Under the pieces are notes generated by a model that ran no database searches, was not told the origin of the DNA, and saw nothing but the letters and a program-made list of their open reading frames with translations. DNA of 64,000 nt from Candidatus Binatia bacterium. GTDB lineage: Bacteria; Desulfobacterota; Binatia; Bin18. Positions 1 through 8,904 of this stretch are shown piece after piece. The stretch lies in contig OX638322.1 in the NCBI GenBank assembly GCA_951812575.1, positions 1,146,850 to 1,210,849 of the forward strand, read 5' to 3'. How positions within the stretch are numbered: the stretch's first letter is position 1; each line of letters opens with the position of its first letter. A program made the translations under genes and the position numbers.

Positions 1-54
1 CGTCTGGAGAGATTCCGGTGCGTATTCTTCCAGCATGGCAGGTCCGTGGCTCAT
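1..54 (-). CDS. Possible 5' end of a gene leaving the window
   Basis: An ATG at 54 (minus strand) opens a frame to the window edge, 18 codons beginning MSHGPAMLEEY. An AAGGACAG ribosome-binding-site-like stretch lies about 8 bases upstream. Too little is present to name a family. The start is inferred only from the RBS spacing and the open frame. Confidence 0.35.
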   Translation of the reverse strand, partial: MSHGPAMLEEYAPESLQT

Positions 55-167
55 GGTGTCTGTCCTTATGTCAGTCGCAAAAATCCTTCTACCTTGTTCC
101 GCGTAAATATTGCCCTCATACCGCGTAGAATAGGAGCCAGCCAGAAAATCTGGCGCTATAAAAAGTC

Positions 168-1778
168 TCAATTGGGTCGAGTTGTCAATGGGGGAACAGG
201 GGCGGGCTGATGCTCAGGGCGCAACAGGTCCATCACCGTCTTGACGGGGTGGAACGTACTACCCGGCACTTCCACAAAAACCGTATTCCAGTGCGTCATC
301 GCACCGTTCCACAGCCCCGGTAATTCCAGGGCGCGCAGAGAACGTCCGTCTTTTGATTTCTCGGAGATCAATCCAGTCGCGGGGTCGGTGAATTGTGATA
401 GCGGAAAGGGGCGTCCACGGTAATCACGCACACCGCACACGAGATCAACCGGATTGAAGTGCGTGGCCGCTTGCCAGCGTGCGCGTTGCTCCGCGTTTGT
501 CATATCGACTTGGGCAGACTCGACAATTTGGAGTGAGGGAGCGCCGTTGGCCTGGCTGACCCAGAAAGGCCCTCCCCCCGGCTCTCCGGTATTTTTCACC
601 ACTCCACACACACGCAACGGCCGATCAAATTGCTCGATGAGAAAATCGCGTTGGGTTGGGATTGGTATGCGCTCAAAGTCTGGCGGCAGGACAAGTGACA
701 ACTCGTCCTGAGCAAAACGACGGGCGGCCTCAATAGGGATACGCGCGCCGTCTGCTGCACTTGGCTGGGAGGCTTTGAGTTGGGCGATATGAAAGAATGT
801 CTGTTGTTGGAGGTGGAGCAGATAGCCGCACAGGAGTTTTTTATACCGGTAGGTATCGGGCTTGAGTCGGTCGGGCAGGACATTATCGATATTCTTGATA
901 AAAATGATATCGCCTTGCAGGTCGGCCAAGTTTTCCAATAAAGCGCCATGCCCGCCGGGACGAAAAACAAGGGCACCACTGCTATCCCTGACCGGGATGT
1001 TGTCCGAGTCCACGGCGATGGTGTCTGTCGCGGGCTTCTGAACGGAATACGAAATATCGAGTTGAGCGCCCCGCTGAGCGTAGCGGTGACGCACGCGGTC
1101 AAGATACGTCTGGATGGCCTGCTGGTGGGACGCAGCAACCGTGAAGTGCAGCCGCGCAACGGCTGCGGCATCCCGGACATACTCCAGCGCTTCAACCAGA
1201 TGTTCCTCAAAAGCAGTCCGGCTATGGTCTCCGTAGGCGTGGAACGGCACGAGTCCTTTGGGCAGGTTGGCGTAGTTCAGTCCCGTTGGTGTGAGGAGAT
1301 AGGTGAGAAGCGTGTAATACTGCTCTTGACTCAGGACTCCCTCTAGCGTGCAGCCGTCTCTACGTAAGACGGCCCGCAGTGCCTGGGCAAAAGCAAAATG
1401 GTCAAGCTGGCCGAGAAAGCGCTGGAAGGTCTGACAGTCGGCATCTCCCTCGGCCGCTCTCCTGGCCAGCGTGCGGTTCGAGAGCAACCCCGGCTGCTGG
1501 AAAAAAGAGAGGGGCAGTTGAAACATCCGGCTGGCCGCACCCGAGGCCGGAACAAACTTGATCAGGCGACCGGCTGCGGCAGCCTCGGCATATAACCGTT
1601 CCAGGCGAGTCGTCTCGGCCGGTATGCGGATAACACCATCACCAAGCGTACACGCTCGCTCCAATTGAACAGGAGGGAGCCCCTGCTGAAACTGCTGAAT
1701 ATAGGTCGCAATCGTCTCGGGTAACATCCCGCGGGCCTGGAGTTCTGTACGGTCCTGAGCCGTCAGCTCATAGTGCAT
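168..1778 (-). CDS. DUF4301 family protein
   Basis: 536-residue protein of unknown biochemical function. The motif FVPASGAASRMF about 80 residues in, and the long sequence that follows, match my memory of the DUF4301 family, which has a phosphate-binding-loop-like FVPASGAA segment. The frame continues upstream to 1943, but the extra 55 residues are Cys/Lys-rich, low-quality sequence. ATG 1778 (MHYELTAQD) is preferred because the conserved sequence starts there and a purine-rich GGATGGAAG lies upstream. It is a single gene, divergent from the phosphotransferase at 1991. No catalytic role can be read from the sequence. Confidence 0.75.
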   Translation of the reverse strand: MHYELTAQDRTELQARGMLPETIATYIQQFQQGLPPVQLERACTLGDGVIRIPAETTRLERLYAEAAAAGRLIKFVPASGAASRMFQLPLSFFQQPGLLSNRTLARRAAEGDADCQTFQRFLGQLDHFAFAQALRAVLRRDGCTLEGVLSQEQYYTLLTYLLTPTGLNYANLPKGLVPFHAYGDHSRTAFEEHLVEALEYVRDAAAVARLHFTVAASHQQAIQTYLDRVRHRYAQRGAQLDISYSVQKPATDTIAVDSDNIPVRDSSGALVFRPGGHGALLENLADLQGDIIFIKNIDNVLPDRLKPDTYRYKKLLCGYLLHLQQQTFFHIAQLKASQPSAADGARIPIEAARRFAQDELSLVLPPDFERIPIPTQRDFLIEQFDRPLRVCGVVKNTGEPGGGPFWVSQANGAPSLQIVESAQVDMTNAEQRARWQAATHFNPVDLVCGVRDYRGRPFPLSQFTDPATGLISEKSKDGRSLRALELPGLWNGAMTHWNTVFVEVPGSTFHPVKTVMDLLRPEHQPAPVPPLTTRPN

Positions 1779-1990
1779 ATACGACTTCCATCCATAAGAA
1801 ATGTCTCCCCAGCAGGGAAAGGCTTTCCCTTTTCCTTTACAGCCAGAGTCAGGCGGTTCGTCAAGACCAATTGACCCCTTCCTACTAGGCAGTCGGGTTG
1901 GAATATGGTTGCATGCGCAAGCACACTTCCCCGTCTTTCTCACGCAGACGAAGCGATTGAGGGGAAAGGCTGCCCACCAAGGAGAACCGT

Positions 1991-3079
1991 ATGGCCGTCG
2001 AGATATCCGCCCTCACCCAACAATTACAAGCATTCTGTCTGAGCCATTATGGCCAAGACGCAACCGTCCACCAGGTCGAGGCCATGCCGGGCCATGCCGG
2101 GCTGAGTTTTGGCTTCAGCGTGATCTATGAAAAAGACGGACAAGCTGAACACGAATCTCTGGTCATGCGTCTGCCACCCAAAGGCGTTCGCCAAAGTGGG
2201 AATACCGATGTCCTGCGCCAGGCTCCTTTACTGCGCGCGCTCAAGAAGAACGGGGTGCCTGTCCCGGAAGTGCGGTGGGCGGGGGACGACCTGCGCTGGT
2301 TCGAGGTGCCCTACTTGATGGTCGAACGTCTGCCCGGTCGTACCTTCCACGTCTGGGAACCCGATGCGTCGTTTAGCCGGGACGCCGAGGCCGTTGCGCT
2401 GCTCTACCGGCAGGGGGTGCAGGCTTTAATCCAGGTCCACCAGCTCGATTGGAAAACCGAACTGGCCGGCTGGGAAGCACCCCGCTCGCTCGAACAGGAA
2501 ATCCGCTTCTGGGACCCCATTTTAGCCAAAGCCGCAGAGCCGGAATGGGTCACCTGGGGCGAAGAGGTGCGCGCTCTCCTGCTGACCCACCAGCCCGCAG
2601 ACCCTCCAATCGGCCTTTTTCATGGCGACTATCAAGGGACCAACCTGCTGTTTGACAAAAAGAGAAAACCTGTCCTTCCTCGACCGACAGATGCGGGACA
2701 GGTTTCCTCTTCACAACCCGCGGGCGAGCAACTGGTGGCCCTCCTGGATTGGGAGATTTCCGGTATCAGCGGGCATCTGCTCGATCTCGGCTGGCTGCTG
2801 GTCTTTATTGACCCGGAAAGCTGGGACGCCGAACGCCGTCCAATCTCAACCATCCCGCCGATTGACGAACTCGTGGCCTTGTATGAAGACGGCATGCAAC
2901 GCAAAGTCCCCGATATCAATTGGTATCGTGCCTTGGCCGGCTATCGCTTTGGCGCGATCAGTTGCTTTAACGTGATGCTGCACCGTCGCGGCAAGCGCCA
3001 CGACCCCGAATGGGACCTGATCGCCCCATCGGTCAAGACGCTTTTTGGCCGGGCCAAGGAGTTGCTGCTTGGTGCATAA
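1991..3079 (+). CDS. APH-fold phosphotransferase (ACAD10-type) with in-frame repeat insertion
   Basis: Member of the aminoglycoside-phosphotransferase/choline-kinase fold group that usually accompanies acyl-CoA dehydrogenases in bacteria; the substrate is unknown. The catalytic loop HGDYQGTNLL is at residues 211-220 and the metal-binding DWE starts at residue 253. The 42-residue distance between them is about 20 longer than in the neighbouring paralog at 3090-4139 (22 residues). The excess is the palindromic element at 2660-2711, translated as residues 224-241 (KRKPVLPRPTDAGQVSSS-like). The insertion falls in the loop between the two active-site motifs, so activity may be kept. A short RBS (AAGGAG) lies just before the ATG. 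Confidence 0.85.
   Translation: MAVEISALTQQLQAFCLSHYGQDATVHQVEAMPGHAGLSFGFSVIYEKDGQAEHESLVMRLPPKGVRQSGNTDVLRQAPLLRALKKNGVPVPEVRWAGDDLRWFEVPYLMVERLPGRTFHVWEPDASFSRDAEAVALLYRQGVQALIQVHQLDWKTELAGWEAPRSLEQEIRFWDPILAKAAEPEWVTWGEEVRALLLTHQPADPPIGLFHGDYQGTNLLFDKKRKPVLPRPTDAGQVSSSQPAGEQLVALLDWEISGISGHLLDLGWLLVFIDPESWDAERRPISTIPPIDELVALYEDGMQRKVPDINWYRALAGYRFGAISCFNVMLHRRGKRHDPEWDLIAPSVKTLFGRAKELLLGA
2660..2711 (+). repeat. Palindromic element copy 1, inside a phosphotransferase gene
   Basis: Arms AAGAGAAAACCTGTCCT (2660-2676) and GGGACAGGTTTCCTCTT (2695-2711) pair at 15 of 17 positions around an 18-base loop containing CAGATGC. In the host frame it reads KKRKPVLPRPTDAGQVSSS, clearly the same peptide frame as the copy in the TonB receptor (KKSKRVLQQATDAGHVYSS). 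Confidence 0.85.
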
Positions 3080-3089
3080 GCGGGAAGGG

Positions 3090-4139
3090 TCAGCCCGTCT
3101 CAACCATAATCCGTTGGGCGCGCTGCACGAGCTGGGGTACCTTCCACGCAAACTCGGCGGCCTTCGGATTGGCCGCGGTGCCTTCGAGATAGTGCCGATA
3201 CAGGCCCTCCAGAATGATGGCGTACTTCCAGACCGCCAAGCAGCGATAAAAGGGAAAGTGTTCCATGGTCCGGCCGGTACGCTCAGCATAGCGCGCGGCC
3301 ATCTCTTCGCGGGATAAAAAACCCGGCAACTGGGTCATGGCATTGCTGTCAATCAGGTCCGGGATGTCTCGCTCATCATCGGTGGGTCCCCAGAAGCTAA
3401 GCAGCCAACCCAGGTCGGTCAGCGGGTCGCCGAGGGTCGCCATTTCCCAGTCGAATATGGCGACGAGGCGGGCCGGGCCGGACGCTCGAAACATCACGTT
3501 ATCGACTTTATAATCCCCATGCACAAGCGTGGCTTCACTTGTCGGAGGCAGCCGCTGTTGCAGCCAGTCGCCGACTTCCTTGAGTCCGGGCAATGGCCGG
3601 GTGTGCGGCACGGTCAGCGCATACTGTTTGGTCCAGCGTTTGAGTTGGCGTTCAAGATAGCCCTGTGGCCGGCCAATGTTTTCGAGGTCCGTACCCTGCC
3701 AGTGCACGGCGTGGAGCTCAGCGAGGGCGTCGATTAATTCTTCTCCGAGTCGTTGGCGTTCTTCCTGGGCAGCAAAAACTTCCGGCAGCGTTTCACGGAT
3801 CACCATGCCGTCCACCCGCTGCATCAGATAAAAAGGAACGCCGAGAACGTCTCGATCTTCACACCCAATCACCGGCTGTGGAGTTCGCACGTCAAAGGCG
3901 GACAGGGCCGACAGCACCCGGTATTCGCGCAGCATGTCGTGGGCGGTCGGCAGGAGGTCTCCACTCGGCGGACGCCGCAGGACCCAGCGGTTGTCTCCCC
4001 AGGAGACAAAAAACGTTTCGTTTGAATAGCCGGCCTCGTGCCGTTCAATCCTGATGTCGCCCTCCGTCAGGGAGAGCCTGTCACGCAGAAAACGAATAAG
4101 ATTCGGCAGGTTAATGAGCGAGCTGTCTTCCTGAACCAT
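3090..4139 (-). CDS. APH-fold phosphotransferase (ACAD10-type)
   Basis: 349-residue phosphotransferase of the same fold as the gene at 1991, convergent with it (10 bases between stops). The N-lobe nucleotide-binding region is followed by the catalytic loop HGDYKVDNVMF and FDWEMATLGDPLTDLGW, the usual Brenner-type and metal-binding motifs of the acyl-CoA-dehydrogenase-associated subgroup. The likely role is phosphorylation of a small hydroxylated substrate in acyl-CoA or xenobiotic metabolism, which is inference. ATG 4139 is chosen over GTG 4154 because GGTGAGGGGAG precedes it. Unlike its neighbour it has no insertion between the motifs. Confidence 0.85.
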   Translation of the reverse strand: MVQEDSSLINLPNLIRFLRDRLSLTEGDIRIERHEAGYSNETFFVSWGDNRWVLRRPPSGDLLPTAHDMLREYRVLSALSAFDVRTPQPVIGCEDRDVLGVPFYLMQRVDGMVIRETLPEVFAAQEERQRLGEELIDALAELHAVHWQGTDLENIGRPQGYLERQLKRWTKQYALTVPHTRPLPGLKEVGDWLQQRLPPTSEATLVHGDYKVDNVMFRASGPARLVAIFDWEMATLGDPLTDLGWLLSFWGPTDDERDIPDLIDSNAMTQLPGFLSREEMAARYAERTGRTMEHFPFYRCLAVWKYAIILEGLYRHYLEGTAANPKAAEFAWKVPQLVQRAQRIMVETG

Positions 4140-4159
4140 CTTGACTCCCCTCACCCTGA

Positions 4160-4183
4160 CCCTCTCCCCTTGAGGGGAGAGGG
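4160..4183. repeat. Perfect 10-bp hairpin (CCCTCTCCCC/GGGGAGAGGG)
   Basis: CCCTCTCCCC (4160-4169) and GGGGAGAGGG (4174-4183) form a perfect stem with a TTGA loop, between the helicase stop and the phosphotransferase start. The sequence resembles a dispersed bacterial repeat that is common in many genomes. It may also act as a weak terminator between the two minus-strand genes. Confidence 0.7.
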
Positions 4184-4213
4184 AATAGGCGTTTCTCTCT
4201 TCTCTCCCGTTGT

Positions 4214-5575
4214 TCAGACTTGGTAGGCTGCGTGTTGACGGCGCCGCTCACTGATACGTTCTTCCACCGTTCCTGCGGTAACGACTTCGTACAAAACCGC
4301 CTGCTTGCCTTCCCGTTTGCGCAAAATGCGGCCCAGACGCTGTACGTGCTCGCGGGTGGAACCGGAACCGGACAGAATAATGGCGACACTGGCTTCCGGG
4401 ATATTCACACCTTCGTTCAACACTTTTGACGTAGCCAGGGCCAGATACTCCCCGCTGTTAAAGGCTTCGAGTATGGCTTTGCGCTCCTTTGTCCGCGTTT
4501 GGTGGGTGAGGGCGGGAATCAAAAACGCGGCCGAGATCGCGTGGACCGTGTCGTTATCACTGGTGAAAATAAGAGTCCGGTCACGGGCGTGCTTTTTCAG
4601 CAGGAAATCAAGGGTGCGCAGCTTGGCCTGGGTGCCCAAGGCCAGTTTCTTTGCCCGCTGGTGGGCCAGCAGGGCACTGCGGCCCTTCCGACTCGCCGCG
4701 CTTTCACGAATAAAGCGATGCCAGCCGGCTAAGCCGTCCAGGACGATGCCGTGATCCACGATAAAATCATAGAACGTACTGCGGGCCTGACGGTATTCCT
4801 CTTCCTCCTCTGGCGTGAGCGTAACCTTGAGGCGTTCAACCACGTAGTCGGCCAAATACTCCCCGGCCAACTCGGTAATCCCTTGGGCATACACCTGCGG
4901 GCCAACGAGGGTATCGAGCAGAGCCTCACGACCGTCGGCCCGTTCCGGCGTCGCCGTTAAGCCCAGGCGATAGGGCGCCAGACACATTTCCGCGGCATGG
5001 CTATACACTTCGCCCGGCAGGTGATGGCATTCGTCAAAGATGACCAGGCCCCACCTATTACCCAGGCGGTCCATATGCCGATATGCGCTGCTATAGGTTG
5101 TCACCGTCAGATCTTCAATTTCATAATATCCCCCGCCGATAAGCCCGACCGTTTCACCAAACGCCGCGCACAGCAGGTCGTACCACTGATTCATGAGATC
5201 GATCGTGGGAGCAACCACAAGGGTGCTCCGCTGGACAATTTCTATGGCCTTTTGGCCGACGTAGCTCTTCCCGGCACCGGTCGGCAGAATGACCGTGCCG
5301 CGCCGTCCCGCGTTGGCCCAGGCCTCCAGCGCGTCGCTCTGAAATGGCCGCGGCGTTTGGGCCAAGCGACTGGACAGGGTGAGCGTACGGTAAGCCGGCG
5401 CGGCGTTTGTATAGGCGATATCGTGCTGCCTCAAGGTCTCAACTACCTGGCGATAGTGATGGGCTTGGGTCCGCCACCGATCGACCCGGCCGTCCCACTG
5501 AAAGCAGGCGGGAGGGATAAACCCTTCGGGCGGGTCGTAGAGTACAAGCGTCCCAAGGTCGAATGACAGGCGCAT
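4214..5575 (-). CDS. XPB/RAD25-like superfamily 2 helicase
   Basis: 453-residue SF2 DNA helicase/ATPase. Visible motifs are Walker A PTGAGKS, the DEAD-type Walker B DECHH, motif III LTATP, motif V region ATSKVLNEGVNIP and motif VI QRLGRILRKREGK. The N-terminal part before the helicase core (PRPFQSDALEAW) resembles the damage-recognition region of XPB-like helicases. Probable role: DNA unwinding in repair. Length fits bacterial and archaeal short XPB proteins. The frame extends to 5641, but those 22 residues come from a G/C-rich repeat (PNPQPLTPNPQP), so ATG 5575 is preferred. No good RBS is visible because the repeat abuts the start codon. Confidence 0.85.
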   Translation of the reverse strand: MRLSFDLGTLVLYDPPEGFIPPACFQWDGRVDRWRTQAHHYRQVVETLRQHDIAYTNAAPAYRTLTLSSRLAQTPRPFQSDALEAWANAGRRGTVILPTGAGKSYVGQKAIEIVQRSTLVVAPTIDLMNQWYDLLCAAFGETVGLIGGGYYEIEDLTVTTYSSAYRHMDRLGNRWGLVIFDECHHLPGEVYSHAAEMCLAPYRLGLTATPERADGREALLDTLVGPQVYAQGITELAGEYLADYVVERLKVTLTPEEEEEYRQARSTFYDFIVDHGIVLDGLAGWHRFIRESAASRKGRSALLAHQRAKKLALGTQAKLRTLDFLLKKHARDRTLIFTSDNDTVHAISAAFLIPALTHQTRTKERKAILEAFNSGEYLALATSKVLNEGVNIPEASVAIILSGSGSTREHVQRLGRILRKREGKQAVLYEVVTAGTVEERISERRRQHAAYQV

Positions 5576-5650
5576 GGGCTGGGGGTTGGGGGTTAGGGGC
5601 TGGGGGTTAGGGGTTGGGCTTCCCCAGTCCCCAATTCCCAACCCCCAGCC
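5576..5650. repeat. G/C-rich GGGGTTAGGGG-type repeat
   Basis: Runs of GGGG separated by TT, TTA or CT on the plus strand, ending in CCCCAGTCCCCAATTCCC. It occupies the gap between the helicase start and the CoA-enzyme stop. On the minus strand the outer part (GGGAATTGGGGACTGGGG) is closely similar to the hairpin at 27681-27716, so it belongs to a dispersed family. The G-tract spacing is also compatible with a G-quadruplex. Confidence 0.65.
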
Positions 5651-5657
5651 CCTTTTT

Positions 5658-6869
5658 CTACACCACCTGTTTCTCGCGGAGCTGGGCGATTTGCTGGGCG
5701 CTCAGGCCCACGCCGCCCAGGACTTCGTCCGTATGCTGGCCGAGTGCGGGCGCAAAGGAACGGATCGAGCCCGGTGTGTCCGACAGCTTAATGGCCACGC
5801 CGGCCTGGGTCACTTTTCCGGCTTGGGGGTGATCAAGCTCGACCGTCATCTCGCGATGTTTCACCTGTGGGTCTTCAAAGACCTCAGGCACATCGTAGAC
5901 TTTTCCGACGCACACATCGGCTTGCGTGAAAAAATCGTACCACTCATCGCGTGTTTTGGTGAGCAGAATGCCTTGGAGTTCTTTTTTCACCTGCTGATGA
6001 CGCTCGGTTGAATGCTGAGAGAAATCTCCCATCTTCATGCCGCAGTCCTTCCAATCCGGCCGGTCCAGCGCGTCACAGACATTATTCCACAGCCAGGGCT
6101 CGGTACAGCCGATGGAGAGCTGTTTGCCGTCTTTGGTCTGATACACACTGTAATAAGCGTAGCCGCCGCCAAAGACTCCCTTGGCCCGGCCCGGCATGAT
6201 CCCGTCGGCAAAATAATCCCGGACATTCGGCGTGGCCGCCAGCAATGAAATCGTGGTGTCCAGATAGGAGATATCAACCAACTGCCCCTGGCCGGTCTGT
6301 TGTCGGGCAAACAGGGCAAACATGATGCCTAAGGCGCCGTGCATGGAGGCCCCGGCATAGTCGGCAATAATATTCAGCGGAATCGAGGGCGGCCCCTCGG
6401 CTGGTCCAATCAGGTCCAGCACCCCGCTCAAAGACAGATAATTCAGGTCGTGGGCCGGGAAGTTGCGGTACGGACCGTCCTGGCCATAGCCGCTCAAAGA
6501 GCAGTAGACAATGCCGGGGTTGATTGCCCGCAGAGTCTCATAGTCACCGCCCAGCCGCTGCATCACGCCAGGCCGGAAGCCTTCGACCAGCACGTCATAC
6601 TCCTTGGCCAAGGCGTGCAAGATGTCCTGTCCGGCCGGGTCTTTCAGATTCAGGGTGAGACTCTTTTTGTTCCGGTTCGTGAAGTTGGTGGCCAGTTTGC
6701 GAGCCTCATCCGGCTTGGGTGACGCCCCCGAACCGGCCAGCTTCCCGGTGGGGGGCGGCTCGATTTTTAATACCTCGGCCCCCATGTCCGCCAACATCAT
6801 GGTACAGAATGCCCCCGGCCCGACCCGCGTGAGTTCAAGAACTTTTATGCCATCAAGCGCTAATGCCAT
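5658..6869 (-). CDS. Alpha-methylacyl-CoA racemase-like CaiB/BaiF enzyme
   Basis: 403-residue family III CoA-transferase fold protein. It has H140 (in AHDLNYLSLSG) and D170 (in IIADYAGAS), the same 30-residue spacing as the His126/Asp156 acid-base pair of bacterial alpha-methylacyl-CoA racemase. The predicted reaction is epimerisation of 2-methylacyl-CoA esters before beta-oxidation. Cytoplasmic. A GGAGGG-type RBS precedes ATG 6869. It is the only one of the five CaiB/BaiF proteins in this window with the racemase pair. Confidence 0.85.
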   Translation of the reverse strand: MALALDGIKVLELTRVGPGAFCTMMLADMGAEVLKIEPPPTGKLAGSGASPKPDEARKLATNFTNRNKKSLTLNLKDPAGQDILHALAKEYDVLVEGFRPGVMQRLGGDYETLRAINPGIVYCSLSGYGQDGPYRNFPAHDLNYLSLSGVLDLIGPAEGPPSIPLNIIADYAGASMHGALGIMFALFARQQTGQGQLVDISYLDTTISLLAATPNVRDYFADGIMPGRAKGVFGGGYAYYSVYQTKDGKQLSIGCTEPWLWNNVCDALDRPDWKDCGMKMGDFSQHSTERHQQVKKELQGILLTKTRDEWYDFFTQADVCVGKVYDVPEVFEDPQVKHREMTVELDHPQAGKVTQAGVAIKLSDTPGSIRSFAPALGQHTDEVLGGVGLSAQQIAQLREKQVV

Positions 6870-6963
6870 GCTGCCCTCCTTACAAAAATGAAGAGTATTG
6901 TCGAGGATTGTTATAAACGATCCGCCTACACGGGCGCTAGGGCTATACGGACATCAGAGGCCG

Positions 6964-7368
6964 CTAGGCAGGAACCGTGCGGAACCCTTCTTGAGCGAAA
7001 TGATGGTCAAGCGTGAGCGCCCGCCCGATTTTTTGTCGCCGCATCACGATGAAGCTCGTACAATCCGTAAAGCTATACGATTTGTCGGCACGTCGCTCAA
7101 AAAGCCTCCAGGCTGCCCTTTCATCCGACGGCGTGACATGCAGCAGGGTGACAAGCTTCGGATCCAGGAGGGTATTGCCGACGAGGCGGGCGATGCGATG
7201 ACCGAGGCGAGCTCGCGTGAGGGTGACGATTTCGTCGAAGACATAGCTTGAGGTCAGCGGGAGCGCTGCATAGGCATCGAGAATAGCTTGCAGGCGTTCG
7301 TGGTCAGGGTCACGCGCGTTGATATAGGAAAACCATGCGCTCGTGTCCACAAAAAGCGCTTCGTTCAT
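6964..7368 (-). CDS. PIN-domain (VapC-like) toxin
   Basis: 134-residue PIN-domain ribonuclease. The acidic active-site residues are visible: D8 in FVDTSAW, D45/E46 in YVFDEIV and D102 in SFTDC. It overlaps the upstream antitoxin gene by 4 bases, the usual translational coupling of type II modules. Likely target: cellular RNA (tRNA or rRNA in characterised VapC toxins). Confidence 0.85.
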   Translation of the reverse strand: MNEALFVDTSAWFSYINARDPDHERLQAILDAYAALPLTSSYVFDEIVTLTRARLGHRIARLVGNTLLDPKLVTLLHVTPSDERAAWRLFERRADKSYSFTDCTSFIVMRRQKIGRALTLDHHFAQEGFRTVPA

Positions 7369-7604
7369 CGTTTTTCTTGTCCATACAACCAGCGGTCATG
7401 ATCCTTGCCGCTTGCTTCTGAATCTCGCCCTATCCCGGCAATTTCCTGGAGTCCTCTCCGCGGGGACGGAGAAGGACGAAGGTGTGAGGTGAGAATCTGG
7501 CGGAGCATTCCAGAGAGACTGACGCCCTCGCCTTCGGCCATACTCTTTAAGGTTCCATATTGCCATTCTTCCAATAATACTTGAGTGCGATGATAGCTGC
7601 CCAT
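7365..7604 (-). CDS. Ribbon-helix-helix antitoxin of the PIN toxin
   Basis: 79-residue protein. The N-terminal half (HRTQVLLEEWQYGTLKSMAEGEGVS) has the beta strand plus two helices of ribbon-helix-helix antitoxins, and the Arg/Lys-rich C-terminal tail would wrap the toxin. An AAGGAG-type RBS precedes ATG 7604. It probably neutralises the PIN toxin and represses its own promoter through the palindrome just upstream. Confidence 0.75.
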   Translation of the reverse strand: MGSYHRTQVLLEEWQYGTLKSMAEGEGVSLSGMLRQILTSHLRPSPSPRRGLQEIAGIGRDSEASGKDHDRWLYGQEKR

Positions 7605-7623
7605 ATCCCTTTCTCCTTCTGAG

Positions 7624-7635
7624 ATGTATATACAT
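7624..7635 (-). promoter_or_regulatory. Candidate operator of the toxin-antitoxin pair
   Basis: Perfect 12-bp palindrome ATGTATATACAT, 20 bases upstream of the antitoxin start, in an AT-rich stretch that could hold the -10 region. Autoregulation is the rule for RHH antitoxins; the assignment here is inference. Confidence 0.45.
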
Positions 7636-7767
7636 TATGATGTAGTGATGTTTTATAAAAGATCACAGACTTTCCGCCAAGCGGCTATCAGAGCCGAATT
7701 GTCGCCCTCTCCCCTATCTGCTAGCCTAAGATTTCTCTCCTGAAGAGATCGCTAAAGGGTCGGGCTT

Positions 7768-8886
7768 GTGACTCCGCAAGAAAAACTGCAAAAAATCCGC
7801 GCAGAATTCCAACACCGTTTTCTCGAACGACACGCCCTCATCGATGGTGCGCTGGCGGCGTTATTGGCCTCACAGCACGTCCTCATTATCGGCCCTCCAG
7901 GGACGGCCAAGTCGATGCTGGCGGATGAGCTGTGTCGCCGGATTACCGGGGCGCACTATTTCCAGTGGTTGCTGACGAAATTCACGACGCCGGAAGAACT
8001 CTTTGGCGCGGTCAGCCTTAAATCGCTCGAAGCCGACGACTACCGCCGGGTCACGGATAACAAACTGCCCGAGGCGCACATCGCCTTTTTGGACGAAATC
8101 TTCAAGTCCAGTTCATCAATATTGAACGCGATCCTCAGCATTATCAACGAACGGATCTTTCACAATGGCAAAGAGGCAACGCCGGTGCCGCTCCTGACGC
8201 TCTTCGGGGCGAGCAATGAACTTCCCGAGGACGATGAACTCCTTGCGCTGTACGACCGCTTCCTGCTGCGCTTCGCCGTGGATTACATCCAGGAGGACTT
8301 TCGCTTTCTGCACATGCTTCAGGCGCAGAGGCCGGCTGAACGTACAACGCTGACACTCGACGAGCTGCGCCAATTGCAGGCCCAGACGCAAGCCGTCACC
8401 GTCCCGGATACTGTTCTTGGGGTCATCGCCGAGGTGCGCCGGGAGCTGCGAACAAAAGATATCCTGGCGTCCGACCGCCGCTACCACCAGAGTATCGGTC
8501 TGCTGCAAGCCGTGGCCAGCCTGGATGGACGGAGTGTTGTCACCGAAACTGATGTCTTCTTTCTTGAACACGTGTTGTGGAAGGAGCCGTCAGAGCAGGC
8601 CGCCGTGCATAGCGTGATCCACGGCTTGATTCATGGCTATGAAGATGAGGTGCAGGAGCTCCTGTTTCAGACCAGGGAGTTGCGCGACTATGCCGAGCGG
8701 CCCTGGGAGGACGCCGAGCAGCGCGCCCGCGCGATCATCGAAGCGCATACCAAAATTCGGAATATTCTGGTCAAGGTGGAGGAGATCCACCAACATGTCC
8801 AGGAGGTCGGCCGCGCCCTCGATAAGGTTGAACGGGCGAAACGAGAGATTCAAGAGATCCAGGGCCAGTTATTGGAACGGCTCTAA
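7768..8886 (+). CDS. MoxR/RavA-family AAA+ ATPase
   Basis: 372-residue AAA+ ATPase. Walker A GPPGTAKS is at about residues 42-49 and Walker B IAFLDEIFKSSS at about 110; sensor 1 is LFGASNELP, and the C-terminal region is helical. It starts with GTG preceded by AAAGGG. RavA-type proteins work with a VWA partner as a chaperone-like pair; the partner gene follows 18 bases downstream. It is shorter than E. coli RavA (about 500 residues) and seems to lack the LARA domain. Possible roles include complex I or Fe-S assembly, as reported for RavA-ViaA. This is inference, though the window does carry nuo genes. Confidence 0.85.
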   Translation: MTPQEKLQKIRAEFQHRFLERHALIDGALAALLASQHVLIIGPPGTAKSMLADELCRRITGAHYFQWLLTKFTTPEELFGAVSLKSLEADDYRRVTDNKLPEAHIAFLDEIFKSSSSILNAILSIINERIFHNGKEATPVPLLTLFGASNELPEDDELLALYDRFLLRFAVDYIQEDFRFLHMLQAQRPAERTTLTLDELRQLQAQTQAVTVPDTVLGVIAEVRRELRTKDILASDRRYHQSIGLLQAVASLDGRSVVTETDVFFLEHVLWKEPSEQAAVHSVIHGLIHGYEDEVQELLFQTRELRDYAERPWEDAEQRARAIIEAHTKIRNILVKVEEIHQHVQEVGRALDKVERAKREIQEIQGQLLERL

Positions 8887-8904
8887 GACCTCCGAAAGAT
8901 CATC

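Noticed and set aside
5576..5650. GGGGTTAGGGG repeats considered as telomere-like ends
   Set aside because: Internal, irregular, and similar to a dispersed hairpin at 27681; no sign of a replicon end.
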